Positions 17,693-25,692 of a DNA stretch of 64,000 bases are shown here, one piece after another; the stretch's first letter is position 1, and the number at the start of each line of letters is the position of its first letter. Position numbers and translations under genes: made by a program. The notes under the pieces were generated by a model. That model did no database searches and had not been told where the DNA came from. It saw only the letters and a program-made list of their open reading frames with translations. Source of the DNA: Devosia soli (GTDB lineage: Bacteria > Pseudomonadota > Alphaproteobacteria > Rhizobiales > Devosiaceae). Location: NCBI RefSeq assembly GCF_000970455.1, contig NZ_LAJG01000022.1:186001-250000 (forward strand), in the 5' to 3' direction.

Positions 17693-18142
17693 TCAGTTCA
17701 TCGAGACGTCGCGGCTGGCGCTGGTGATGGAGACGGTGAAGCCGGCAACCACATCGATCAGGCTCATCACCATCAACAAAAAGAATACCGAACTGGCGGC
17801 AGCGCCGACCAGCAGGAATTCGACGAGGAAGACCACAAAGAGCAGCATGGACAACATGTGCTCGATAATCGAGTTGCGCGCCGTCTGGGTCGACTTCAGC
17901 ACTTCGAAAAAGAGCATGATGATGCCAAGAACCAGCAAGAGATCGCCGGCGGTGACGGCCCATGGCATATTGGACGGCATGGGGATGGAGAAGAGACCTG
18001 CTCCCCAATTGATCGGATTGGCGCCAAAGAACAAGAAGACAACGATATTATAAAGCACGAACGGCACGACCAGCAGCGGCACGATGAGGCTGTTGCTGCG
18101 GCGCGGCGCCGAACGTGTGGGCAAGACGACGGTTTCCGTCAT
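17693..18142 (-). CDS. Four-helix membrane protein of unknown function
   Basis: Protein of 149 residues with four clear membrane segments (about residues 19-40, 62-82, 95-117 and 120-140) separated by short polar loops (KSTQTARNSIIEH between helices 2 and 3). The start is ATG at 18142 with GGAG eight bases upstream; the longer open frame beyond it overlaps the panE-type gene and is not coding. I recognise no named domain. It lies just downstream of the reductase gene at 18202, with 59 bases between, and could be co-transcribed with it. Confidence 0.75.
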   Translation of the reverse strand: MTETVVLPTRSAPRRSNSLIVPLLVVPFVLYNIVVFLFFGANPINWGAGLFSIPMPSNMPWAVTAGDLLLVLGIIMLFFEVLKSTQTARNSIIEHMLSMLLFVVFLVEFLLVGAAASSVFFLLMVMSLIDVVAGFTVSITSASRDVSMN

Positions 18143-18201
18143 GGCAAGGCTCCGATTGGTCCGGTAAGGATGCCAGAGGTTGTCCGGCGGTGGAAGGGCG
18201 C

Positions 18202-19101
18202 TTAGAGCGCTTGCCCTTTTATCCAGGGGGCGCCGGACGCACCGAGTAGGGTGACGAGAAGTTCGTTCATCGGCGTCGAAATGCCGTGCTGGCGCCCCAG
18301 CCGGACGATAACGCCATTGCGCGCATCGAGTTCGAGGCGATTGCCGGCGAGGCGGTCGGCGTGCAGCGATCCGCCGGTGGCGCCTTCGGGCATGGTGCGC
18401 GAGGTCTCGATAGTCTTTTCGACGAAGTCTTGCGGGATGATGGCGCCTTCTGCGCGGCCAACCGCCGCACATTCCTCAACGACACCGCGCACGATGCGTT
18501 CAAGCTCAGGCGACCAGACGGGACCGGTAGCGCGGAGCGTCAGGGTTGGCACGATGGCAATCGCATTGCCGGTCAGCTTGAGCCAGGCCTGGGTGGTAAA
18601 ATCGCGATGGGCTGCCGCCTCGATTTCAGTGTTGGCGAAAAAGCCGGCAAAGGTGCGTCCTTCCGCGGTGTCGGGAACAGCGACGACGCCGCGGCGGTGC
18701 TGGACCATGCGGCCGGGAGCGGTCCGCGCCACGGGCAGATTGATAATGACGGGCAAGATGCGTTCGGCGGGCACGAGATGGGCGAAAAGCGCGCGATGCT
18801 CGACCCCATTCTGGATGACGGCCACCCGCGTTTGCGGCCCGAGGAGGCGGTCGAGCCAGGGTTTGGTGGAATCCGCATCATAGGTCTTAGTGGCCACCAG
18901 CACCCAATCGACCGGTTCAACGTCCGCCGGGTCGGTAACGAGACGGGGCGCGGCTTTCAGCAGGCGGTTCGGGGTCGTCACTTCGAGGCTATCGAAAGGC
19001 GTGCGAGCGCAGAGCGTCAGGTCGAGCGCAGGATCCTGTGCAAGCCAGGCAGCGACGGTGCCGCCGATGGCGCCGGTACCGACAATGGCGAGACTGGGCA
19101 A
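18202..19101 (-). CDS. Ketopantoate reductase family oxidoreductase (PanE/ApbA)
   Basis: NADPH-dependent reductase of 299 residues. The N-terminal Rossmann motif is AIVGTGAIGGTVAAWLA; the conserved lysine/asparagine region shows VATKTYDADST and IQNGVEHRALF; the C-terminal helical domain shows KLTGNAIAIVPTL and GGSLHADRLAGNRLELDARNG, the latter carrying the family Ser/Asp substrate residues. It could make pantoate for coenzyme A, but this family has many paralogues and there are no pan genes nearby, so I give no symbol. The start is TTG at 19101, backed by GAGGAGG with ideal spacing and no competing ATG. Confidence 0.85.
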   Translation of the reverse strand: MPSLAIVGTGAIGGTVAAWLAQDPALDLTLCARTPFDSLEVTTPNRLLKAAPRLVTDPADVEPVDWVLVATKTYDADSTKPWLDRLLGPQTRVAVIQNGVEHRALFAHLVPAERILPVIINLPVARTAPGRMVQHRRGVVAVPDTAEGRTFAGFFANTEIEAAAHRDFTTQAWLKLTGNAIAIVPTLTLRATGPVWSPELERIVRGVVEECAAVGRAEGAIIPQDFVEKTIETSRTMPEGATGGSLHADRLAGNRLELDARNGVIVRLGRQHGISTPMNELLVTLLGASGAPWIKGQAL

Positions 19102-19115
19102 GAAAACCTCCTCGG

Positions 19116-20540
19116 TCAGCCGACGGCAAAGCTCGAATCAGCGTCCTGCGGACGGATCATCGATACCATGCGCCAGGCCGCAACAAGCGCCAGAACCGCA
19201 GTTGCTACGCCCAGAGCATAGACGGGAATGATGGCGAACTTGACCGCTTCTGCCGAACCGGCGGCAGCAAGGCCAGCTAAATTGGCGGCAACGCCGGCTA
19301 GAGCCGCTCCAATCGCATTGCCGGCCGATTGGGTCGTCGGCACAAGCGCCGAGGTGCGGTCGCGTTCTGCATCGCTCGCCGCTTCCATCATCGTCAGGTT
19401 GATATAGCCATTGCACATGCCAAAACCTGAGCCGATGACCAATTGCCCGATGACCAGAACCGCGACCTGATCGAGCTGGAGACCGGCCAGAACCAGGAGA
19501 AGTCCGGTCCCGATCATGGCAGGGCCGATGCGGATCAGCGTCTTGCGGGTTTCCTTGCTACGAACATTGGCAACGGTGATCGCCGATCCGCTCCAGGCAA
19601 CGGCCAAAACGGCGGCAAGAGCGCCTGCAGCGGTCGGGCCGTAGGACCAGATCTCCTGGACCACCAGGACGAGATACACGGCTGATCCGGCACCGGCAAT
19701 ATTGATGAGAAGAACGATCCAGAGGCCCGTCCCGACCACCGAGATCGGCCGGAAGGCATCTGGCGGCATCAGCCGGGTTTGGGCGCGACCATCGAGGATG
19801 ACGGCGAGCACGAGAAGAGCGACGGCGCCGGCAAGGAGCGCCGTGGCGAGAAGCGGCGCCGCCAGCGCGGCGAGGGCGACAAGCATAATGCCGCTGCCGA
19901 TGGCCAGAAGGCGCAGGCCAGGGAAACGGACGCTGTTGCGATCTTCAGCCAATTGCGCGGGCACCTTGACCATGACCATGGCGGCAAAGATCAGCACCAG
20001 CGGCACATTGACAAGAAATGCGGCGCGCCAAGACACCATTTCGGTGAGGACGCCGGCAAGCGCCGGACCGCCAAAAGCCGCGATGGCCCAGATCATGGCC
20101 TGAAGGCCGAAGACCTTGGGGACGAGGCGCGAGGGAAAGAGTTCAGGGATCAGCGCAAAGCAGACGGCGGAAACGACGCCTTCGCCAAGACCCTGCAGGG
20201 CGCGGCCGAAAAGGACCTGCGGCATGGAGGTGGCCGTGCCGGCAACGAGGGTGCCGAGGAGAAAAATTCCGGCCGAAACGAGCAGTGCCGTCCGCGAACC
20301 AAGACGCTGCTTAAGGAGCGCCGCGCCGGAACCGCCGACGATGGCGAAGACGAGGAAAAGCGTAAGGGCCCAGGAGATCAGGGCTACCCCGCCCATTTCC
20401 TGCACCGCGGTGGGCAGGGAAATCGAAGCGAGAAAAGCATTGAAGGCGAGAAGGGCGACGCCCAGGCACAGAATCAGCGTCACGGTTGCATAGCGCGGGG
20501 TGAAGATTTCAGCCCAGCGGCCTTCGACTCTATCGGTCAT
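19116..20540 (-). CDS. MFS transporter (drug:H+ antiporter type)
   Basis: Inner-membrane transporter of 474 residues with about 14 hydrophobic segments. The motif A-like loop after helix 2 reads LLKQRLGSRTALL, and a motif C-like GRALQGLGEGVVSAVCFALIPELFP follows, as in the DHA2 group. The substrate is unknown. The panE-type gene follows after 14 bases, so the two and the four-helix gene may be one transcript; a role in moving a metabolite of the reductase is possible but speculative. ATG at 20540 follows GAGGAAGG. Confidence 0.87.
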   Translation of the reverse strand: MTDRVEGRWAEIFTPRYATVTLILCLGVALLAFNAFLASISLPTAVQEMGGVALISWALTLFLVFAIVGGSGAALLKQRLGSRTALLVSAGIFLLGTLVAGTATSMPQVLFGRALQGLGEGVVSAVCFALIPELFPSRLVPKVFGLQAMIWAIAAFGGPALAGVLTEMVSWRAAFLVNVPLVLIFAAMVMVKVPAQLAEDRNSVRFPGLRLLAIGSGIMLVALAALAAPLLATALLAGAVALLVLAVILDGRAQTRLMPPDAFRPISVVGTGLWIVLLINIAGAGSAVYLVLVVQEIWSYGPTAAGALAAVLAVAWSGSAITVANVRSKETRKTLIRIGPAMIGTGLLLVLAGLQLDQVAVLVIGQLVIGSGFGMCNGYINLTMMEAASDAERDRTSALVPTTQSAGNAIGAALAGVAANLAGLAAAGSAEAVKFAIIPVYALGVATAVLALVAAWRMVSMIRPQDADSSFAVG

Positions 20541-20860
20541 GGCCTTCCTCCTCGGGTGATCAGGTTGCTAAGGCGCGCCGCGCGAAATGGCAACCACCAG
20601 GGTGGTGGAAGATGGGGTTGAGGCGGTTCAATTTTTATGGGCAACGGGCCCGCCAAACTCACGATGACACGGTGGATTGGGATGAAATTGTGGGTGGATC
20701 ACGGGGCGGTGGAGGAGCGGTTGGCATAGTGGCTCCCGCCCCCCTCCCGGCCTACCCCATCAAGGGGGAGGTGCGGCATCGAGTGTTGGGCAATGCCCGA
20801 CACGTTCCCCTTGATTAGGGGGGGCGCAGGAGGGGGTGTCGGCGGACGCGTTGGTAGCGA
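20541..20860. other. Intergenic stretch between the MFS and Gfo/Idh genes
   Basis: About 320 bases without a convincing gene. The only open frame (20612-20818) lacks a ribosome site and has shadow-like composition. The left part carries the MFS ribosome site and presumably its promoter; the right part is taken up by a palindromic repeat (20733-20837). Confidence 0.6.
20733..20837. repeat. Intergenic palindromic repeat, C-rich family (copy 1)
   Basis: Arms ATCAAGGGG (20759-20767) and CCCCTTGAT (20807-20815) bracket about 40 bases, flanked by C-rich and G-rich runs. Related short elements with CCTCCCC...GGGGAGG arms occur at 27561, 39851 and 42064. No coding or transposase text is present. Confidence 0.6.
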
Positions 20861-21919
20861 CTAGAGCTTTACCGCAAGCCCTGTCCGGACGCTCTCGTCC
20901 GCTGCGAGGCAGATGTGGAGCGAGGTGACGGCGTCGTTCATGTGGCGGGTCAGGTCGATATTGTCAGTGATGGCGCGGTAGACGAAATCCTGTTCGCGAT
21001 CGCAAAGACCCTGGTGGTCGGGTTCACCGTGCATGTCGAGCCAGTCGTCGGGGCGGGAAGGCTTGTTGTTGGCGTCAAGGCCCGCGTGGTGGACGAGGAT
21101 GCGCGAAGTTTGGGTGTGGGCGTTGATGTCAGCAGAGGCGGCGCCTTGGTCCATGACGATGGAGACGGAGCCGTTGGGCGAGATGACGTCTTTTACGAAG
21201 AAGGCGGTTTCGCTCATCATCGGGCCCCAACCAGCTTCATACCAGCCGACGCTGCCATCGTCGAAGAGCACCTGGAAATGGCCGTAATTGTACATGCCGG
21301 CCGGCAGGCCCCTGGCGAGGGGGACGCCCATGCCGCGCACTTCGACGGGTCTTGCATCGGTGATCTGGCACATGACGTCGACATAGTGCACGCCGCAATC
21401 GACGATCGGGGAGGTGGTCTCCATGGTCGAGCGGTGAATGTCCCAGGCGGGGCCAGAGGACTGCTGATTGAGATTCATGCGGAAGACATAGGGGCCGCCG
21501 AGGTTTCGCGACTCTTCGATGAGCTTCGTCCAGGAGGGGTGGTGGCGGAGGATATAGCCGATGACCACCTTGCGGTTGTGGGCGGTCGCTGCGTCGACGA
21601 CGCGCTGCGCATCGGACGTGGTGGCGGCGAGGGGTTTTTCGACGAATACATGGGCGCCGGCTTCGATGGCGGCGACGGCGTAGTCGGCATGGGTATTGGT
21701 GTGGGTTGCGATGGCAACGACATCCGGCTGGAACTCGGCCAGCGCAGCGGCGTAGTCGGTGCGCAGGGGATAGCCAGTCAGTTCGGCTGGCAGGGTTGGG
21801 GCCGAGCGATTGACGAGGCCGACGATCTCGAAGCCGGGATGGGTATGGTAGGCGATGGCGTGGCTCTTGCCCATCTGGCCGAGGCCGACGACCAGGACTT
21901 TCAGCTTTTTCTCGGTCAT
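20861..21919 (-). CDS. Gfo/Idh/MocA family oxidoreductase
   Basis: NAD(P)-dependent sugar or cyclitol dehydrogenase of 352 residues. The N-terminal Rossmann fold shows VLVVGLGQMGKSHAIAYH; the diagnostic motif is VFVEKPLAAT near residue 95; the C-terminal domain shows VDCGVHYVDVMCQI with the catalytic Asp/His pair. The family oxidises or reduces hydroxyls of glucose, inositol and 3-keto sugars; the exact substrate is not visible. ATG at 21919 follows GGGAGA at six bases and is preferred over ATG at 21937. It is transcribed in the same direction as the GMC flavoprotein upstream, separated by a repeat element. Confidence 0.9.
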   Translation of the reverse strand: MTEKKLKVLVVGLGQMGKSHAIAYHTHPGFEIVGLVNRSAPTLPAELTGYPLRTDYAAALAEFQPDVVAIATHTNTHADYAVAAIEAGAHVFVEKPLAATTSDAQRVVDAATAHNRKVVIGYILRHHPSWTKLIEESRNLGGPYVFRMNLNQQSSGPAWDIHRSTMETTSPIVDCGVHYVDVMCQITDARPVEVRGMGVPLARGLPAGMYNYGHFQVLFDDGSVGWYEAGWGPMMSETAFFVKDVISPNGSVSIVMDQGAASADINAHTQTSRILVHHAGLDANNKPSRPDDWLDMHGEPDHQGLCDREQDFVYRAITDNIDLTRHMNDAVTSLHICLAADESVRTGLAVKL

Positions 21920-21950
21920 TTTAGTCTCCCGAAACATTGGGGCGCTGGGG

Positions 21951-22074
21951 CCCTTTCCCTTCTCCCCTGAGGGGAGAAGGTGGCGCGAAGCGCCGGATGA
22001 GGGGTTGAAAATCTTTGGTCGCCAGAGGGGGGTGAACCCCTCACCCTAACCCTCTCCCCTCAGGGGAGAGGGGA
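21951..22074. repeat. Paired palindromic repeat (GGTGGCGCGAAGCGCC family)
   Basis: Two GC-rich elements in inverted orientation. The left reads CTTCTCCCCTGAGGGGAGAAG, then GGTGGCGCGAAGCGCCGGAT and GAGGGG; the right reads CCCCTCACC and CTCTCCCCTCAGGGGAGAG. They flank about 30 bases of unique text. Each has a strong hairpin. This resembles BIME/REP elements common in alphaproteobacteria. A related element is at 60352. Confidence 0.75.
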
Positions 22075-22100
22075 CGGGCCGGTGACACGGCCGGTTTCGG

Positions 22101-23600
22101 TTATAGGCTGCGGCGTGCGGCAGCGATCTGGCGGGCGCCGAAAGTGGCGAGGGCGGTGGAATAGAGCGTCGGATTGGTGGCCGTTACCGTTGGGATGACG
22201 CCGTTGCCGGCGACATAGAGATTGTCAAAACCCCAGACGCGGCTGTTGCGGTCGCAGACGCTGGTGCCGTCGTCCTTTTCGCCCATGCGGACCGTGCCCT
22301 GATAGTGGAGCGAACTGCCGACGGGCTGGACGAAGGTGGCAAAGCCCGGAGCGGGGCGGCCGATGATTTCTGCGACTTTGAGGGCGGTTTGCTTGGCCCA
22401 TTCGAGACGTTTCCTGTCGCCTTCGGACTGGGTCCAGCGGATGGAAATGGCGGGCAGACCATGCCAGTCGAGTTTGGAATCGTCGAAGGCGACGTGGTTT
22501 TTCTCGTCGATATCGGCGGGGCAGAAGACCCCCATGCCGATAGGCTGGCCGGAAAGGTCCGCCGATTTCGGCATGGTGTGAAGGCTCGCCGGGGCGATGG
22601 TGACCGAAAAGGGAAGTTCGTTGGTCGCCGGGATCCAGCTCATGGCCTGCATGGGCGCGTCGGTATCGAGTTCGGCGATCTGCGAGACGATATAGTGATC
22701 GTTGATATAGTGGCCGAGTGCCTTGGGGCGAACGCCCGAGGCGTGGAGGAGCTGTGGCGTGTGGAGCGCGTCGCAGGCGACGACGACGGTGCCGGCCGAG
22801 AGCGTCCAGGTTTCGTCGGTTCCGGTGCGGGCGAGGACGACGCCGGTGGCGCGGCCGCTTTCGTGGATCACCTTGCGGCAGGTGGTGTCGGCAAGGATGC
22901 GGAAGGTGTCTTCCGGCTCCTTGACCAGGTTGCCGAGGATGACGTCGGTGCCATGCCAGCGCGGGCCATTGGGGCCGGGTGTGGCGGCCATGGGCATGGG
23001 CTGGACGAAGCGATCGGGCGTGCGGCCGGGATTGAATTGCTGGCCCAAACGCTCCCGCATGGCCACCGCGACGGGATCGGGACCGCGCGGGTCTTTGTGG
23101 ACGCCAAGGAGGCCTTCGGCGGTGCGGAGGGCGGCTTCGAGCTCATCGGCGGGGATGAAGGGCACGCGCTCGGCTTGCGACGGGGTCGGCGTGCCGGCTG
23201 ACCATTTGGTGCCCATGCCGCCGACATTGGCGGCGGAAAAGCCGGCGAAGAGGCCTTCGCCGTCATCGCCTTCATTGGCGATGAAGAGGCCGGAGCGGCG
23301 GAGGAGGGAGGCGTCGAAGCCGCCGGCGCGGCGGGCTTCCCACTCTTCCTTGCTGATCGACATGCGCGGGGAGCGATCGCCGCCCTGGGCGAGAATTTCG
23401 AGTTTTGCGCGCTCGGCGAGATCGAGCACGTTGTCGAGGTGACCGCCGACTTCGGGCAGGATCTGCGGGCCGGCTTCGACCATGACGATGCGCGCTTCAG
23501 GCCAATCGCGGCGGATGATCCGAGCATAAGCGCTGCCGGTGGGGCCGCTGCCAATGATCACGACATCGGTTGATTGCGGAGCCATGGCTTTCATTCCCAT
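22101..23600 (-). CDS. GMC family FAD-dependent oxidoreductase (pyranose/glycoside oxidase-like)
   Basis: Flavoprotein of up to 499 residues. The N-terminal ADP-binding motif is VVIIGSGPTGSAYARII, followed by the glutamate at the end of beta 2 (MVEAGP). The C-terminal GMC domain has the catalytic pair: His in SSLHYQGTVRMG (about residue 432) and Asn in VTATNPTLY (about 476). This C-terminus resembles bacterial pyranose/glycoside 3-oxidases and dehydrogenases more than choline dehydrogenase. There is no signal peptide or twin-arginine motif, so it is probably cytosolic. Start uncertain: ATG at 23600, 23594 and 23585 are all in frame, the last having GGGA at suitable distance. Neighbours suggest sugar or glycoside oxidation. 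Confidence 0.85.
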   Translation of the reverse strand: MGMKAMAPQSTDVVIIGSGPTGSAYARIIRRDWPEARIVMVEAGPQILPEVGGHLDNVLDLAERAKLEILAQGGDRSPRMSISKEEWEARRAGGFDASLLRRSGLFIANEGDDGEGLFAGFSAANVGGMGTKWSAGTPTPSQAERVPFIPADELEAALRTAEGLLGVHKDPRGPDPVAVAMRERLGQQFNPGRTPDRFVQPMPMAATPGPNGPRWHGTDVILGNLVKEPEDTFRILADTTCRKVIHESGRATGVVLARTGTDETWTLSAGTVVVACDALHTPQLLHASGVRPKALGHYINDHYIVSQIAELDTDAPMQAMSWIPATNELPFSVTIAPASLHTMPKSADLSGQPIGMGVFCPADIDEKNHVAFDDSKLDWHGLPAISIRWTQSEGDRKRLEWAKQTALKVAEIIGRPAPGFATFVQPVGSSLHYQGTVRMGEKDDGTSVCDRNSRVWGFDNLYVAGNGVIPTVTATNPTLYSTALATFGARQIAAARRSL

Positions 23601-23609
23601 CCGAAATGC

Positions 23610-23649
23610 TGGTATGTAATTGGTATTAATGGTTTGGATTGGTATGTAA
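23610..23649. promoter_or_regulatory. Divergent promoter with three TGGTAT boxes
   Basis: TGGTATGTAA occurs at 23610-23619 and exactly again at 23640-23649, 30 bases apart. A third related box, TGGTATTAAT, starts at 23621. They fill the space between the GMC flavoprotein and the sugar-isomerase gene and look like tandem sites for a single regulator controlling both directions. No regulator gene is adjacent. Confidence 0.5.
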
Positions 23650-23693
23650 AGCCGCGATCGCGGCGAACACGGATTTTCGTTGAGGAGCGCGCC

Positions 23694-24581
23694 ATGAAAC
23701 TGGGTTTGTCGTCATACAGCTTCCGCCCGCTGCTCGCGAATGGCAGCCTGACCATCGAAGGTCTGTTCGACTGGCTTGAGGCGCAAGGTGCAGAGCATCT
23801 CGAAATCGCGACCTTTTCCTTTGCCGGGGCGGGCAAGGAAGCTGGGTACGATCTTAGCGCCGAGGAGGAGACGCTCCGCCGGATCGAGGCCGCGGCGGCG
23901 CGGACGGGTGTGCCGGTTTCAGGCATTTGCCTTGGGGCGAATTTTCTTTCGAGCAATGGGGCGCGCCGCGCCGAAATCAAAACCGTCAAGCGACACGTGC
24001 TGCTTTGCAAGCGGTTGGGCGCGGGTTTTCTGCGCCATGACGTGGTGCCCTGGGCGCATCGGCTAGCCGATACAGCTGAATTCGAGCGCGAGTTCGAGGG
24101 GCTGGTCGCGGTCTGCCGGGAAATCGCTGCTTTTGGGGCCGAGCATGGGGTCGTCACCAGCGTCGAGGACCATGGGTTTTTCATGAACGGGGCGGAGCGG
24201 CTGTTGCGGCTCGTCCATGCCGTGGACCATCCCAATTTCAAGCTGACGGTCGATGTGGGGAATTTTTTATGCGTCGACGACAATCCCTATGTCGCGACCG
24301 AGCGGACGCTGGGGCGGGCGGCGTTTGTGCATGTGAAGGATTTTTATGTGCGGACGCGCGAGCCGGGGCCGGGTTGGCTCAGGACCCATGGCGGGCAGTT
24401 TATTCGCGGGTCGGTGTTCGGATACGGGGATCTCGATGTCGCGGCGCTGCTGAGAAGTCTCGTAGCTTCAGGGTATGATGGGTTCTTGTCGCTGGAATAT
24501 GAGGGGGCGGAGCCGACGCTGTTTGGGTGTGAGGTGGGGCTCAACAATATCAGGCGGATGCTGGCGGAGTTGGGGGGCTGA
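23694..24581 (+). CDS. Sugar phosphate isomerase/epimerase-like TIM barrel protein
   Basis: Protein of 295 residues of the AP endonuclease 2 superfamily (xylose-isomerase-like TIM barrel). Likely metal ligands are in the usual places: Glu158 in SVEDHG, Asp187 in LTVDVGNF, His213 in FVHVKDF and Glu268 or Glu270 in LSLEYEG. Relatives epimerise or isomerise keto sugars, dehydrate inosose, or cleave 3-keto glycosides; the reaction here is not fixed by the sequence. ATG at 23694 follows TGAGGAG with ideal spacing. It is divergent from the GMC flavoprotein and shares its control region, which ties it to sugar oxidation. Confidence 0.87.
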   Translation: MKLGLSSYSFRPLLANGSLTIEGLFDWLEAQGAEHLEIATFSFAGAGKEAGYDLSAEEETLRRIEAAAARTGVPVSGICLGANFLSSNGARRAEIKTVKRHVLLCKRLGAGFLRHDVVPWAHRLADTAEFEREFEGLVAVCREIAAFGAEHGVVTSVEDHGFFMNGAERLLRLVHAVDHPNFKLTVDVGNFLCVDDNPYVATERTLGRAAFVHVKDFYVRTREPGPGWLRTHGGQFIRGSVFGYGDLDVAALLRSLVASGYDGFLSLEYEGAEPTLFGCEVGLNNIRRMLAELGG

Positions 24582-24606
24582 GGTTTTTCAACTCGATATC
24601 TCAATC

Positions 24607-24687
24607 CGTCGTCACCGCCAGTTTTGTCCGGGCGGTCCATTTTTGTGGGGGCATGGATTGCCCGGATGAACCGGGCAATGACGGTGG
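24607..24687. repeat. Double-hairpin intergenic repeat, family A (copy 1)
   Basis: Two successive hairpins: CACCGCC...GGGCGGTCC and GATTGCCCGG-ATGAA-CCGGGCAATGAC. The same two-hairpin unit recurs at 25577, 33939 (order reversed), 38508 and 57280, with a single hairpin at 62485. It lies between the two convergent sugar-isomerase-like genes. Confidence 0.8.
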
Positions 24688-24725
24688 GGAAGGTTGAGGG
24701 TTTGACCTCACCATTGTCTGGCGAC

Positions 24726-25538
24726 TTATAGCCCGACGATCCGATCGAGCCGTGCCTTGATGTCGGCGAGGCGATGGCGGTTGCCGCCGGGGACTTCGGC
24801 GGAGACCCAGCCGTTATAGCCGATCTTGGACAGCGCGCTGTTGACGCCGGGCCAGTCGATGTCGCCTTCGCCGAGTTCAACTTCGAAGCCCTTCCAGGGG
24901 CCCTCGGCGTTCATTTTGGTGAGGCTATATTCCTTGATGTCCACGCGGAAGATGCGGCTGCCGAGGGCTTCGATCCAGTCGGTGGGGCTGCCGTAGCGCA
25001 TGACGTTGCCGACGTCGAAATACCAGCCAAGGCGGGGGTTGTCGAAGCCGTCGATGAGATGGGCGGCCTCGAGCGGGCTCAAAAGAAAGTTGTTCCAGAC
25101 GTTTTCGAGCGCGATGGAAATGCCGATTTCTTCCGCGTGCGGCAGGAGCCGGTCGATGCCTTCAACGGCTCGGTCATAGGCGGTGGCGTAGCTTGTCGTG
25201 GCGTTGACGACGCCGGGGACCAAAAGCATGGTTTCGGCGCCGTAGCTCTTTGCCTGTTTCATAGCTTCGATACTGGCGGCGACGCAGGCTTCGCGCACGG
25301 CGGGATCGGGATCGGTGAGCGGCGTTTTCCAGTGGGCGGAATTGACGACGCCGGGGATGGCGAGGCCGGTGGCATCGCGGGCGGCGAGGATTTGCGCCTG
25401 ATCGAGATCGTTTGGCGAATCGAGTTCGATGCCGTCAAAGCCGAGATCGGTGAGCAGCTTGAATTTGTCGAGGATGGAGAGGTTTTCCTCGACCATCGAC
25501 CATTTGAGGCTCGTTTTGGCCATGGGGCGCGAGGTCAT
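24726..25538 (-). CDS. Second sugar phosphate isomerase/epimerase-like TIM barrel protein
   Basis: Protein of 270 residues of the same superfamily as the 23694 gene but clearly diverged. Ligand positions are Glu145 in IALENVWNN, Asp175 in GWYFDVGN and Glu248 in WVSAEVPGG. The usual metal-binding His of the HVKD motif is replaced, the text being FRVDIKEY with Asp200. It begins MTSRPMAKTSLKW and lacks a signal sequence. ATG at 25538 has GGAG ten bases upstream; ATG at 25523 is an alternative. It converges on the other TIM barrel gene across a palindromic repeat. The substrate is unknown; its placement suggests the same pathway. Confidence 0.85.
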   Translation of the reverse strand: MTSRPMAKTSLKWSMVEENLSILDKFKLLTDLGFDGIELDSPNDLDQAQILAARDATGLAIPGVVNSAHWKTPLTDPDPAVREACVAASIEAMKQAKSYGAETMLLVPGVVNATTSYATAYDRAVEGIDRLLPHAEEIGISIALENVWNNFLLSPLEAAHLIDGFDNPRLGWYFDVGNVMRYGSPTDWIEALGSRIFRVDIKEYSLTKMNAEGPWKGFEVELGEGDIDWPGVNSALSKIGYNGWVSAEVPGGNRHRLADIKARLDRIVGL

Positions 25539-25576
25539 GACGAGATGCTCCGGAAGACACGCTGTAAGCGCCTCTC

Positions 25577-25655
25577 ATCGTCACCACCCGGCTTGTCCGG
25601 GTGGTCCATGCGGAGGCGAGGTGGATTGCCCGGATAAACCGGGCAATGACGGTCA
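25577..25655. repeat. Double-hairpin intergenic repeat, family A (copy 2)
   Basis: CCACCCGGCTTGTCCGGGTGG and TTGCCCGGATAAACCGGGCAA form two perfect or near-perfect hairpins bounded by CATCGTCA and AATGACGG. It lies between fumC and the upstream TIM barrel gene. Confidence 0.8.
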
Positions 25656-25692
25656 CTGAACGCTCACGCCATGAGGCGCGATCAGAGGCGGG

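Noticed and set aside
20612..20818. 68-codon frame in the gap before the Gfo/Idh gene
   Set aside because: No ribosome site, composition mirrors the repeat within it, and it crosses the palindrome.
22305..23201. 298-codon frame antisense to the GMC flavoprotein
   Set aside because: The product is Gly/Asp-rich without domains, a typical shadow of a GC-rich gene.
24607..25655. Repeat copies around the 24726 gene as inverted ends of a mobile cassette
   Set aside because: The two flanking copies are in the same orientation and the family occurs at many unrelated loci, so they do not mark a transposon.
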